This document shows, piece by piece, positions 24,350 to 35,579 of a stretch of DNA of 64,000 nucleotides. The DNA comes from Corbicula japonica. Lineage: Eukaryota; Mollusca; Bivalvia; Venerida; Cyrenidae. Under the pieces are notes generated by a model. It had not been told where the DNA came from and searched no databases. It saw only the letters and a list, made by a program, of their open reading frames with translations. The translations under genes and the position numbers were made by a program. The stretch spans positions 620,001-684,000 of the forward strand of contig JAZAYU010000205.1 in NCBI GenBank assembly GCA_038501625.1. The letters are read 5' to 3'. Within the stretch, counting starts at the first letter, position 1. Each line of letters opens with the position of its first letter.

Positions 24350-25239
24350 TTTTTCCATATCATGTAAAAACAGTGTCAGACATGCACAGATCGTCAGAGA
24401 CAACTGAGCTGGGAAACAAGACTTCTTCTAATATTCAGACGTGTCATGACTTTCGCTGCAACTGTCTTTCATTAATTGAAAAGTTAATTTTGGTAAGATT
24501 TGAATAACTGTTTGAACAGTGCCGTCTTGTTTTCAAAGCAACTTCTTAAGTTTTTCATTTGGTTGGTACTTCAACAAATGTTCCATATATTTGGATTCTT
24601 CTGTTATTTGCACACCTCTTGAAGTAAAAACACTTGTAATGTTTGTGCGCTCTAGCTAGAACTAAAATAAACCGCTTCAAACCAACAAAATTGGTTTCTT
24701 TTGCAAAATTCAAAACTAAAATCAATTACATTAACATACCAATATTTCATACTCACTACATTACATTGATATAGATAAAAATGGAACTTGGAAAGCCACC
24801 GAACACGACAAATATGAAAATATTGCAGACTCGGTTTAATTGAGTGTGTTTATGGTCAGTAATGGAAATGAATATTACTGCCCACGCCGCCTAGCCCCAA
24901 TTTGACATCAATGAACAGTACTTGATTTTGATTTGTCCCAAACGATTGTATGCATATTGCGGTAAACATAGAACCTTAAATTCAGATAAATACCATTCCA
25001 TGTTCGAATAGCGGTATTTTGAATAGGGCGAAATAATCTTTATTGTTATTAATGAAGTACATAGTATATATAGTGGTATAACATATTAAGTAAAACGCAA
25101 GACTTCTTACATACAATAATTTTAGAAGAAGAATAAAGTAATAATGAATGGAGAGAAAATGCCAGATTTTTTTAACATAACGATATAATTTATCCGACAA
25201 AATCCGCATGTAAGTTCTCGACAGATAGATAAGACTGTA
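24350..25239. other. Upstream flank of the lectin gene
   Basis: It should contain the promoter, but I see no TATA box I would defend. A dispersed repeat occupies 24775-24905. The rest is unassigned. Confidence 0.4.
24775..24905. repeat. Dispersed repeat E, copy 1
   Basis: Matches 57250-57362 in reverse complement. Both contain GGGGCTAGGCGGCGTG (here as its complement) and a block ending in GGTGGCTTTC. No coding sequence. Confidence 0.65.
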
Positions 25240-25880
25240 ATTCATTACATAAATGCTAGAAATTTTCAAGACTAATTTCCATTACATAAATGAAAGAATA
25301 TTTCCAGATTGACGTCCATTACATCAATGTACGAATTCGTCAAGATTGACGCCATTAAATTAATGTACGAATATTTTAAGATTAAAATCCATTACATTAA
25401 TGTACACATATTTCAAGATTGACGTCCATGACATAAATTTACGAATATTTCATGACAAACATTACAATAATGTACGAATACATGTATTTAAAAGCTGAAG
25501 TTATTTGCATTAGTGCTAGAATATTTCAAGAATGAAATTCATTTCATTTATGTTCGAATATTCAAGACTTAAAACCAAAACATTAATGAGCGAATATTTC
25601 AAGACTGACATTAATGTACGAATACATGTATTTCAAAGCTGAAATCCATTACATTACATTAATGAACAAATATTTCAAGGCTGAAATCCTATACATTAAT
25701 GTACATACATTTCAAGACTGAAATATTATAATTTCATTAATGTACACATTTTTCAAGATTGAAATGTGCGAATATTTCTAGACTGAAATCCATTACATTA
25801 ATATACGAATATTTCATGAATGACATCTATAACAATAATGTACGAATATTTTAAGACTAAAATCGATTTACATCAATATA
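25240..25880. repeat. Irregular tandem repeat, ~50-60-bp unit
   Basis: The phrases CCATTACATTAATGTACGAA and TATTTCAAGATTGA recur about a dozen times with varying spacing, indicating an old, drifting array. Confidence 0.7.
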
Positions 25881-26048
25881 TGAATAGTAAATACCTTATT
25901 AAATTTTATTACGAAACAATTAAACTATGTCAAATAAATTATTGTCCAACAACATTGACCTGGCACTCTTGAATTTGACCCTGTAGTCAGTATATTTCGT
26001 AAACTCTACGATCTAAATTTAAATCGATATGTTATGTATAACCAATTT

Positions 26049-26846
26049 TAACAAGAGTGCCAAACTGACACAAAATACGCCCGTCAAAATGCTGATCATC
26101 AAAGTTGCGTAACGATCCGATGAAAATTATTCGACTTGGAGAGCAGATACCGCTAATTCAAGTTTTGGACAATTCAAGGGCAATAATTCAGGAGTGCCTG
26201 GGGGGATTCGGCAGGTTTTAGAACTTGGTCGAGATATTATGCCCACCAACATATTCACCAAGTTTGATAAAGACCGGATGAAAACTCTGACTTAGAGAGC
26301 GGAAACAGTAATTTTGGACAATTCAAGGGCCATAATTCAGGAGTGCCTGGGGGATTTGGCTGGTTATAGAACTTGGTCGAGATATTATGCCCACCAACAT
26401 ATTCACCAAGTTTGATAAAGACCGAATGAAAACTCTTTGACTTAGAGAGCGGAAACAGTAATTTTGGACAATTCAAGGGCCATAATTCAGGAGTGCCTGG
26501 GGGGATTTGGCTGGTTATAGAACTTGGTCGAGATATTATGCCTACCAACATATTCACCAAGTTTGATAAAGACCGGATGAAAACTCTTTGACTTAGAGAA
26601 CGGAAACAGTAATTTTGGACAATTCAAGGGCCATAATTCAGGAGTGCCTGGGGGGATTTGGCTGGTTATAGAACTTGGTCGAGATATTATGCCCACCAAC
26701 ATATTCACCAAGTTTGATAAAGACCGGATGAAAACTCTTTGACTTAGAGAGCGGAAACCATGTGGACGCCGCCCGCCCGCCCGCCAACCCGCCCGCCCCC
26801 CGCAGGTGTTCCCATAATACGTCCCGTTTTTCAAACGGGCGTATAA
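26049..26846. mobile_element. Pearl/HINE-like element, copy 1
   Basis: The left end TAACAAGAGTGCCAAACTGA and the right end TTTTTCAAACGGGCGTATAA are shared with copies at 37742 and 62689. Inside are about four ~150-bp core repeats (AACTTGGTCGAGATATTATG recurs at about 148-151-bp spacing), then a (CCCG)n microsatellite (26765-26805) and a terminal hairpin. This order of core repeats, microsatellite and 3' palindrome is that of bivalve pearl elements, considered Helentron-derived. Confidence 0.75.
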
Positions 26847-26865
26847 TAAGCTACAAAATGTAAGA

Positions 26866-26945
26866 AGCCCGCTTAGCGCAGTCGGAAAAAGTGTTTAAAT
26901 TCGAGAATAAAGACGTAAACTCGTGGGTTCGAATTAATGTTTAAG
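26866..26945 (+). repeat. tRNA-like sequence (probable SINE head or tRNA pseudogene)
   Basis: A box-like TTAGCGCAGTCGG and B box-like GTGGGTTCGAATTAAT are correctly spaced, but the acceptor stem does not pair. It lies next to the right end of the pearl-like element. Confidence 0.4.
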
Positions 26946-27012
26946 CCACTTTTGTTTGTTTTATTTTAATTTTAGAATTTCCACTCTTTTAAAACTCGTA
27001 TAGACTGTTATT

Positions 27013-27121
27013 TTTCCCTCAATTCACTCCGTCACATTGTATTAAACACAACACAACACAATTTAAATTTCAATATTAAATTGTAATTTGTAACCGTAGC
27101 ACTTGGGTAACCGATGAAATT
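27013..27121 (-). repeat. Split direct repeat B2
   Basis: 109 bp, identical to 27471-27579. It forms the outer 3' end of the element. Confidence 0.8.
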
Positions 27122-27292
27122 CATCAATTTCTACAATACATTCCAACATTTATCACAACTAGTTATTATATTATCTCAATAAATAACAATTTATAGCATT
27201 AATGCCATACATCAATTCCACAATTATTACATGTAAAGATCTGTTTACATTCTACCAATACTTTATTTGCATTTACTTCCTAATTTTGAACA

Positions 27293-27474
27293 AAAAATTA
27301 TTGATGTAAACCTGTCGGTTACCCAAAGCTGAATGACTTACACAGAATATTAATCACACGAAAATATCGTGCACTGATGTCACGCTTAAGTGACCATCTT
27401 AACAGTGACTGCGTAATCTTAAGGGAAAATAATTTCTTTCTAATTCGTTCCTCAAACGAAATAAATTATATTTC
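27293..27474 (-). repeat. Split direct repeat A2
   Basis: 182 bp, about 97% identical to A1 at 31724-31905. Confidence 0.8.
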
Positions 27475-27579
27475 CCTCAATTCACTCCGTCACATTGTAT
27501 TAAACACAACACAACACAATTTAAATTTCAATATTAAATTGTAATTTGTAACCGTAGCACTTGGGTAACCGATGAAATT
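27471..27579 (-). repeat. Split direct repeat B1
   Basis: 109 bp, identical to B2. It overlaps A2 by four bases, as expected of a former circle junction. Confidence 0.8.
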
Positions 27580-28299
27580 TAAAAGAACGGGAAATTTTAT
27601 CTATAATTTCTCTTCAACTTGGAAATATACTGGTAGACTGTTAACGATTATTATTTCAATAACCTTCATCAATAATATTAATATACAACTACATTGTTCA
27701 GCTCAAAATAACTGCACTTAAAATGTCTTTACAACTTTCTAGTCCTAACAGTTAACGTTCTCTTAAATCGTCTTTAACATATCCATCTTTCGAAATGTCA
27801 CTAAGACAACACCGTATCTCTTGAATTATCTGTCTCTATCCCTTTATTGGCATGGGCAATTGCACCACCTGATCTTAATATTGCTTAACGTCTTTAATAT
27901 ACTACTTTAAAGTCTTGATAAACACTCCACGTAACGTATTATTTGACGTAGCATTGTCTCACTGAATACTTTTCTTTTTGAACAAGTTAAGTTGCAAACT
28001 AAATAATCATCATCTAAACGACCATGAAATATATCTCTGAACATCAACAACTGGACATAAACATGTTCCGGTTTAGCTATTGTTATCCAAGACCCGTTCT
28101 ATATTTGTCAGTATTAATGCTTTCTACAAAAATAGACTTGTGTTTGAAAGAATATATTGTCAGAAACTTTGATGTTGAACAATTCAAAACTTCTAATAAA
28201 TCCCGAAAAACCTACAAGTCAACAAAGTCAACAATTAGCAATAACTCTTGAAATACAACGCTATAAAAAGTATCAAGCAATCCTGCTTTACATCTGATA

Positions 28300-29440
28300 T
28301 ATTCATCGGTGACAATGCTGCCTCATATCAGACAATTCTATCTTATCTGTTGCAATATCGCCCCATTTCTGACAACCCTGTCTTATATCTGGCAATACCG
28401 CACCGTACCCGACAATTCTGTCTTATATCTGGCAACACTGCCCCATATCCGACATCTCTGTCTTATATCTGGCAATACCGCCCCATATCTGACAATTCTG
28501 TCTTATATCTGACAATATTACCCCATATCCGACATCTCTGCCTTATATCTGGTAATTCCGCCCCACATCTGACAATTCCGTCGTATATATCTGACAATAC
28601 CGCCTAATATCTGACATTTCTGTCTCATCTCTGGCAATACCGCCTAATATCTAATATATATGGCAATACCGCCCAAATCTGACAATTCTGTCTTATCTCT
28701 GGCAATACTGTCCCATATCTGACAACTCTGTCTTATATCTGACAATACCGCCCCGTATCTGACAATTCTCTCCTATCTTTGGCAATACTGCCCCATATCT
28801 GACAACCCTGTCTTATATCTGGCAATACCGCCCCATATCTGACAATTCTCTCCTATCTCTGACAATACTGCCCCATATCTGACAACCCTGTCTTATACCT
28901 GGCAATACTGCCCCATATCTGACAATTCCGTCTTATATCTGGAAATACCGCCTCATATCCGACAATTCGGTCTTATCTCTGGCAATACAGCCTCATATTT
29001 AACAACTCCGTCTGATTTCTGGCAATACCGCCCCATATTTGACAATTCTGTCTTATATCTGGCAATACCGCCTAATATCTTACAATTCTGTCTCATCTCT
29101 GGCAATACTGCCTCATATCTAACGACTCCGTCTTATATTCTGGCAATACCGCCCCATATCTGACAATTCTGTATTATATCCGGCAATACCTACTAATATA
29201 TGACAATTCTGTCTCATCTCTGGCAATACAGCCCGATATCTGACAATTCCGTCTTATATCTGGCAATACCGTCTAATATCTGACAATTTTGTCTCATCTC
29301 TGGCAATACTGCCTCATATCTAACAACTCCTTCTTATCCCTGGCAATACAGCTCCATATCTGACGATTCTGTCTTGTCTCTGGCAATACTTCCTTGTATC
29401 TGACAATTCTGTCTCGTTTCTGGCAATTCTATCCGTTCAC
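28300..29440. repeat. Minisatellite, ~40-bp unit, about 28 copies
   Basis: Units built on CCCCATATCTGACAATTCTG and TCTTATATCTGGCAATACCG, with point variants. It lies within the DIRS-type element. The open frames on the plus strand are repeat artefacts. Confidence 0.9.
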
Positions 29441-29599
29441 CATTTCCATTTGAGGAAAATATCTCTACAAAATAAAAACACATTGTAAGTCATCACATTA
29501 ATCTCCCTTTGAAATAAAAAGTCTTCATTTTAAAGCAAGCATTCGGAATTACTAAAAATTTATTTCCCGGACTTACAAAATGGCACAAAATATCCAAAA

Positions 29600-30384
29600 T
29601 CATTGCACAAAAATCGGTGAATGCATCTATGCATGTAGAAGATGGATTTCAAAATACAGAAAAGAAACGAACTTTCGCATTACCCTCTGAAGCAAACCAG
29701 TCAATCTTAAACTGACCAAAACATATTTGCAGTAAATCAAATCATCAAAATTCTTATAATTATATAATCAGCTTCTTTATTTTCTGATAAAGAAATTCAT
29801 TCTATCTCAAGAAAAATTGAATTTTTCCAAAACTGAAAAATCTTATGAGATATATCTTGTAAATCTTTTTTCATAGAGCCTCTTTTTACTATCGTAGCAA
29901 CTGCTTGATTAACAGAAACCATTTAACTCTTTTATGAGCCAAAATATGCGCCAACGACTGTAAAACCCTATACTCAGCTTCGAGTTCTCTCCAAGTGGAA
30001 GAATAGAGTGATTCTTTACAATCCCAATAACCTTGAGAAACGCCATTTTTAGCCGACACTTCGTACCCTACATAACCCGTACAACTCACATCAGGGTATA
30101 CTATTTTCAAACTCTCCTGACATTGAAATATATTTCTGCCGTTAATAAAAACTGACAGACTCCCAAAATAATAATTGTTTTACGGAATCTGGGGAAAGAG
30201 CAATATATGAATCCGAGTGGATGGCGGTAAGTACATCCGCACTTAAATATCTGGTCATTATCTGTGTCACGTGAACTAACACTACCGACATTGAAATAAG
30301 TTGCCCAAATATACTAGCAACCTTTCGTACAGGAAATCCTCTATGAACTTTGTGTGCATTTAAAAGCTTAAAAACTGGTATCAT
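29600..30384 (-). pseudogene. DIRS-type RNase H region, several frameshifts
   Basis: Minus-strand frames give VRKVASIFGQLISMSVVL and MTRYLSADVL, then STWRELEAEYRVLQSL and HKRVKWF. After a frameshift comes NQAVATIVKRGSMKKDL. These are typical of the connection/RNase H part of DIRS elements. Stops and shifts are frequent, so it is long dead. Confidence 0.7.
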
Positions 30385-30729
30385 TTTCTTTTACCAATCT
30401 ACTATCCGAAATATAAATAATACCCGACTTGATTATAAAACAATTCCCAAATATTCCAAAATGTGAACAAGGATCAATTAACTTTTGACTTTAGGTATAA
30501 AACCACAACTAGTAAGTAATTTTAATAATACAAGCGAAACCTTCTCCGTCTTTTCAAAAACCTACCGCACCTAAACCAGTCATCTTAAAACATTGAAAAA
30601 GTTTCCTTCACTACCCACTTCTTAACATGTGGTCTTGTCAACATTGTTAAACATGAGAAGCGGTTAAAATTCTCAAATCAAAAATAAATGTTTTCTTTTC
30701 AGATCTTTTCACGTAAACAGTCAACGGAT

Positions 30730-30945
30730 TTACAATATATGGCATAACAGTACACCTCTTATTAAACATCTATATAACAAATCCCAGATAGCTTCATTTA
30801 CAAAATCTGAATATAGCAAAGCTGATCTATTATTTTTACAAACTGTTTTAGGCGAAGTTGGATACAACGGCAACTTATAACCATTCTCTATGGTATCTAA
30901 GACAAATTCACTTGTCATGAACCTATGAAACGTAAACTTAAACAT
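30730..30945 (-). pseudogene. DIRS-type reverse transcriptase, N-terminal part
   Basis: The frame contains FVLDTIENGYKLPLYP and KNNRSALLYSDFVNEAI, the opening motifs of DIRS-group reverse transcriptases. The catalytic core downstream (30385-30730) is decayed or deleted, with only a trace (CGFIPKVK) visible. Confidence 0.7.
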
Positions 30946-31005
30946 GCTCTTTTAATCGTTCTCTCACAATTATATGTTTTGGCCATGTAATTGTGCGTAA
31001 ATCTG

Positions 31006-31437
31006 TCAATAATAAAAATACTCATCTTTTATCAAGCCTTCACGAGGAAGATTCTGATCACATTTTCTACTTCCCACTGGACAACTGGTTCCCTGCTGGG
31101 AGTGGTGATCGACTGATGTTTGGACAATTCTTTCTAAAGTGGTTGTATTGAAACAGGGCGCCAGAAATCCAGAGATGTTCCCAAACGGTTGCATGTAGCT
31201 TCCGCAATTGGACCCGTTGAAGGCGCCACGAACGAACTTCCCTCTGGTCAACGTTGCCACGGGTTGAAAACGAATATCATTCTTATTTGAAGAGTTAGCA
31301 CCAGTGTAAAAACCAACATCATTACGAGGAAAAGAAGACGAGACCACGCCCCTGCCACGTGACCTTGAACGCTTGCGCTTAAGGACTCGAGCCTCGGTCT
31401 TACAGGTTTTTGCTTTCATCTTCCGATTCGCTGGCAA
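31006..31437 (-). pseudogene. Probable gag-like or ORF1 remnant of the DIRS-type element
   Basis: A 143-codon frame just upstream of the reverse transcriptase. It starts with a very basic Lys/Arg/Ser tract (KRKRSRSRGRG) that could bind nucleic acid, followed by a Gly/Asn/Phe-rich part. Position and composition suggest the element's first protein; no domain is recognised. Confidence 0.4.
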
Positions 31438-31723
31438 TTTGGTTTGTTTAATACTGTCTCACAGTTTCCCAACAGCCTGTTGATGACTCTTGAAAACTCC
31501 ACGAAATGTCCCTTTCAGTTTTTAACTTCTTCATTACGTTAACAACACATTGTGAATTCCCTGGAAATTCTGCACGCCGAGCTCTTGCTTCCTCTCGCTG
31601 CTGTCTTAGCTCAAAAAACTTTTCTCAATGACTACTCTGCTGTTTGCTGAGCAGAAGGATTATGTTCTTCGATTTTGGCCATAACACGTGTACAATATAA
31701 CTAAGCGTCGTATTTAGCGCAGC

Positions 31724-31905
31724 AAAAATTATCGATGTAAACCTGTCGGTTACCCAAAGCTGAATCACTTACACACAATATTAATCACACGAAAATATCG
31801 TGCACTGATGTCACGCTTAAGTGACCATCTTAACAGTGACTGCGTAACCTTAAGGGAAAATAATTTCTTTCTAATTAGTTCCTCAAACGAAATAAATTAT
31901 ATTTC
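31724..31905 (-). repeat. Split direct repeat A1
   Basis: 182 bp, partner of A2. It forms the outer 5' end of the element on the minus strand. Confidence 0.8.
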
Positions 31906-33251
31906 TGTGTAAACTACCGGTGTAGTGTGAAGTATTTTATAACTGAATATTTTGCGTGTATGGGCTAAAGTAAAATGCATGTATAGCCTATACGGTTGCA
32001 TAATGTCACAAATAAAATTGTAGAAAAACACTATTCAAAGGGTATTCTAAAACCAGATGTACGAGTAGTAAAACGATTTCAAATGATTTTTTTACAAGTA
32101 AAAGAAAAAATGTGTATTTTTATAAAATAATGTTCGTAAGGATTCGAACCAGAGACCATCAGATCCAGGTCAATATTGTTGGACAATACTTCCCCTCGTG
32201 GTTTTTGCACGGCTGATGTGAGAAGTAAGTTGATCAAGTTGTGTACACAAACTGAACATCAGTATAGTTCGATTTTGACCCCTGAGCTGTGACCTTTCGG
32301 ACAAGTCCACTGTTATAATACTAAATAGCTAAAGTGCGTCATTTTACAGAGTTACCGTTAAATTACTTTACTTATATGACATTAAAACCTGTTCAAAGCA
32401 GCTGATATTTAATCACGACGCAATAGCTCAGTGGATAAGATATAGGGCAATGAAGCAAACCATTGCATGTTCGAATCCAATAAAAGTAATATTATATATT
32501 TGTCTTTCATTTCCTTTCGATAATTTATTTTAGTTCTTTTGATGTTATTTTTAATAGTATTGCGCTGTTTTATCTTAAAGTTTATATTTTGCAACCTCCT
32601 TTTAATTTTGTTCATGTTAATTCCATTCATAACAATATAATTATTTTTGTTGAGCAGCTTGCCCTGACCCCATAAACCTCCGTACCAAAGAAGCGTTGAC
32701 AATTGTGAATCCTGGCGTTCTGTAAACACTTGTTGTTACATTCTCTTTCTATTATAATTTACATAATTCAAAACCACTTTGTCCAATGTTCTGCATGTGT
32801 TTTGAGTAAGATCGATCGCGATATTTTATCAACACGCTTGATGAAAGCTTACTCGAAATTTGTATGGTTTAATGTCATTTTTGTCGGTGTCTACATGAAT
32901 GTATTGAAAAAATTACATTAAAACCAAAAAAGAAATCTCCTCATAGGTTTCGAACACACAACCGTTATGTCATATTACCAGAAATCAGTTGCGTTACTGC
33001 CACGGCCATGAAACCTTTTGTTATACAGCAGTACAATTTCAACATAATGAGCTATGATGGGAATATCTAACATCCCTATTTTGTGGAATATTCCAACAAT
33101 CTATAAATACAAAAGTACATTCACGGCTCAATGCGTAAAATCGGACTATACCATTTAAAAGTTTCAAACAGTGTTGTACAACGAATATCTGCAGCTCGAT
33201 AATTAATAATTATTAAAGTTATTAATTACGAGTTAGTTTTCTTGTCTTCAG
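31906..33251. other. No gene recognised; decayed tRNA-like pieces
   Basis: Besides the tRNA-like sequence at 32413-32489, B-box-like patterns on the minus strand near 32150 (GGTTCGAATCC) and 32955 suggest other decayed tRNA-derived repeats. Confidence 0.35.
32413..32489 (+). repeat. tRNA-like sequence (SINE head or tRNA pseudogene)
   Basis: A box AATAGCTCAGTGGATAAGA and B box TGTTCGAATCC are present. Acceptor-stem halves do not pair, so a working tRNA is unlikely. Confidence 0.45.
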
Positions 33252-33297
33252 GTGTTCCAGGTCCATCCTTCTATTCCAGATCACTTCAAAAGTGCCG
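33252..33297 (+). CDS. Possible internal exon a of an unknown gene
   Basis: The acceptor TTGTCTTCAG and donor GCCG|GTTAGT bound 46 bases that read VFQVHPSIPDHFKSA plus one base. The phase fits the next candidate exon at 33366. Confidence 0.35.
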
Positions 33298-33365
33298 GTT
33301 AGTACCTACCCAACGTTTTGCTTTTCGTTGTTAGCAAATTGAATAAACTTCTTATTATGTTATAG

Positions 33366-33505
33366 ATGTTTGTGTGCGCTTTGCTTACAGCATTGTCGAG
33401 TTGTTAGAGCACATTACCGAAGACAACTTGCACTTGTCTGTTTATATCGGAACATGTAGAGGAAAGAGTGATGAACCTTTAACCCTTGGCTTAAAATCAA
33501 GAGCG
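33366..33505 (+). CDS. Possible exon b of an unknown gene, 3' side replaced by a repeat
   Basis: The acceptor TATGTTATAG opens a frame joined in phase to exon a. It reads VCVRFAYSIVELLEHITEDN and then LHLSVYIGTC. After about 33505 the sequence becomes a Penelope tail, so the real exon end is lost. A faint similarity in pattern to SEFIR/TIR-type signalling domains is a guess only. Confidence 0.3.
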
Positions 33506-33690
33506 GCCAAAACTTTTACCACTGACCGTTTCCAGAGGGTAACCCTTGGTTTCTCATTTTCGTTCATTGTTTGTGGTGTCAAAAATTAAATAGGTCATTT
33601 TATAAACCATGCTGTCTATTCCTCTCTGCTGTCGTGGGGAGGATGTGTCTTCTGCGTGTGGCCATTTCTGATATACATTTTTCAATTCTT
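33505..33690 (+). mobile_element. Penelope-like 3' tail, opposite orientation
   Basis: Reverse complement of the tail seen at 2035-2354, with the GGTAACCCTTGG block and the end GTGGCCATTTCTGATATACA. Confidence 0.55.
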
Positions 33691-34151
33691 TTTCATTACT
33701 GTTCAATTACATTCTTCTGACAAATCGAGATTATAAATAACAAACAAATGAATTGTAACAATTTACAATCACATTAATCGTCCAAGCAAAATACCCTTCT
33801 ACAGTGTTTCTGTTGCATATAATACCCTTTTGTAAATAAAACGTATACCCGCCTCGTAATTGGTAATTTCGTTTTCTGTTACAATAACTTACAATTTTAC
33901 TATGACTAATAAAATATAATTTAAACACAATTTAAAAGACTCTTTGTTTTTTTTATTTAAAGAAAACTAATATTTAGTCAATATTGGTTAAACAACGACT
34001 AGAAGTTTTAAATGAGAGCATTGCTTCTCTGCAATAAACTATTTTTAATTAAGTTAAAATTGATTTGCACACTTCTCTTTATATTTCAAGAGTGTCATTT
34101 ATGAACTACATTTTAATTATGTATGAAGAACAGCCTATTACTTTTATTTAG
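33691..34151. other. No feature recognised
   Basis: AT-rich sequence between candidate exons b and c. Confidence 0.4.
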
Positions 34152-34321
34152 CTCTGTGTGCAGCTGAGAAGAAGTTTCATATGCCAGGTGTTGCAAACTC
34201 GCAGTTCTTAACTGGAAAGTTGTCAAATGTCCTCTTCAATAGAAACACCAGACCAGAGTGTAAAACATCTATTATACCAGTACTAAATAACCGTGACAAG
34301 AGAAAATACTTGATCCTTTAG
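34152..34321 (+). CDS. Possible terminal exon c of an unknown gene
   Basis: The acceptor CTTTTATTTAG opens a frame of 55 codons plus TAG that reads LCAAEKKFHMPGVANSQF and then ECKTSIIPVLNNRDKRKYL. Composition and acceptor look genuine. It may belong with exons a and b, but the connecting exon is not visible. Confidence 0.35.
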
Positions 34322-35023
34322 GTGCATTTCCCCTTGTCGGAATAGCATAGCTAGGCGCTGTCGCCTTGACGAGGCAATATCATTTGAAAAGCAGAATCTG
34401 GAACTTGTATACTATAACGTATACAAATACTTAAGCAGGTACCTTTAAAAAGAGATAACGTAACGCAGCGTAAACTTTTAAGATGATTCTAGTTTCCCCC
34501 TTCCACACTTCCGGGGGTAATTTCGTTACGAGATCCCATTATGCGAGATTCTATATATATACAATACCATGTGCACTGTAACCTTGACAGTTCTCCGGCA
34601 GATTTTCTTTGTTTTAGATCAATTCTCTATGTCTTTAGTATACAACCATGATAAAATTAAGCTTTTAGCCACAAAGGTAGAGTAAAGGGGTTGATCTTTA
34701 CAGAACAAGATACTCATGGATTGGTTGTTTAGGATACGCTGCAAAACCACATAAACGTGAGGCAATAGAATCGGAAAGAGAACAATAGTGATTGTGTGAG
34801 ATCGGACCGCCGGAAGTGCAGTGCTTGCATTGAAATGATGGTGGTAAAATCAAGCGGAGACGGAATGGAAAATTTACTTAAAATGAACCGAAGCACTTTG
34901 ATGTCAGTTTTACGACTGTAAGAACTTAATACCATAAAATATTTTCCATAAGAACATGTAGGCCTAGTATTATTAAAAATGGCGATAAACTTAGAAAAAG
35001 TATTTTTTTATTTGTGGTACTGA
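34322..35023. other. No feature recognised
   Basis: No repeat, exon or RNA gene that I can defend. Confidence 0.4.
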
Positions 35024-35217
35024 TATATACTAAAAGAAATTAGAAACGCAACTTCTTTAAACAAGAAATACATTTCATGTTTAAATAAGTTGCGTTTCTA
35101 ATTTCTTCAAATACATGTACATACAATATAGTAAAAGAAATTAAAAACGCAACTTCTTTAATCACGAAACATATTTTGTGTTTAAAGAAGTTGCGTTTCT
35201 AATTTCTTTAAGTATAT
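35024..35217. repeat. Double hairpin: two near-identical palindromes in a row
   Basis: Arm AGAAATTAGAAACGCAACTT pairs with AAGTTGCGTTTCTAATTTCT at 35035-35106. The same design recurs at 35134-35208. The outer ATATACT..AAAGAAAT borders also pair with each other. Probably a foldback MITE. Confidence 0.8.
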
Positions 35218-35376
35218 TTGCAAGTTTATCGTCGATTCCCATATTTTATTAAAAGATACAGCTGGACTTTAAAATCACTGTTGTTTCTGTATCATTGTTT
35301 ATAGAGATTTGATGTATAAATTAAAGAAAAAATAAAAAGCAGTACTAATTTCTCTGCCTTATGTGTAAAAACATGC

Positions 35377-35520
35377 GCATGCATATCAGAAAACGCCACA
35401 TTTAGGAAACACAGGCTCCCAACAGGGCAAAACAGCGAGGAAGGAGAGCATTGGTTTTAAAATTATCAAGTACAAATATAACACTACAAACAATTAGCAA
35501 AAAAGAGAATCCGGGAGCTA
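35377..35520 (-). mobile_element. Penelope-like 3' tail fragment
   Basis: Contains GCATATCAGAAAACGCCACA, AACACAGGCTCCC and a GAGAGCATTGG block, diverged from the other tails. Confidence 0.5.
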
Positions 35521-35579
35521 AAATGAATTAATCGTTTACATACGATATGAATGATTATTTGAACAATAACGTTCTTTAA

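Larger units (their letters stand above)
27013..31905 (-). mobile_element. DIRS-order retrotransposon with split direct repeats (PAT/Ngaro-like), decayed
   Basis: Read on the minus strand the order is A1 (31905-31724), coding remains, B1 (27579-27471), A2 (27474-27293), B2 (27121-27013). A1 and A2 are both 182 bp with about five differences; B1 and B2 are both 109 bp and identical. B1 and A2 overlap by four bases (TTTC in plus orientation). This A1-ORFs-B1-A2-B2 layout is the hallmark of PAT- and Ngaro-type tyrosine-recombinase elements, which integrate through circular DNA without target duplication. The remains encode DIRS-type reverse transcriptase and RNase H. A minisatellite occupies the place where the recombinase would be. 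Confidence 0.75.

Noticed and set aside
26255..26834. Minus-strand proteins rich in SKSKSFHPVFIKLGEYV
   Set aside because: The same frame recurs in each ~150-bp core repeat of the pearl-like elements; it is a by-product of the tandem repeat.
32413..32489. Functional tRNA gene
   Set aside because: A and B boxes are present but the acceptor stem halves do not pair; the same applies to 26866-26945 and 52966-53042.
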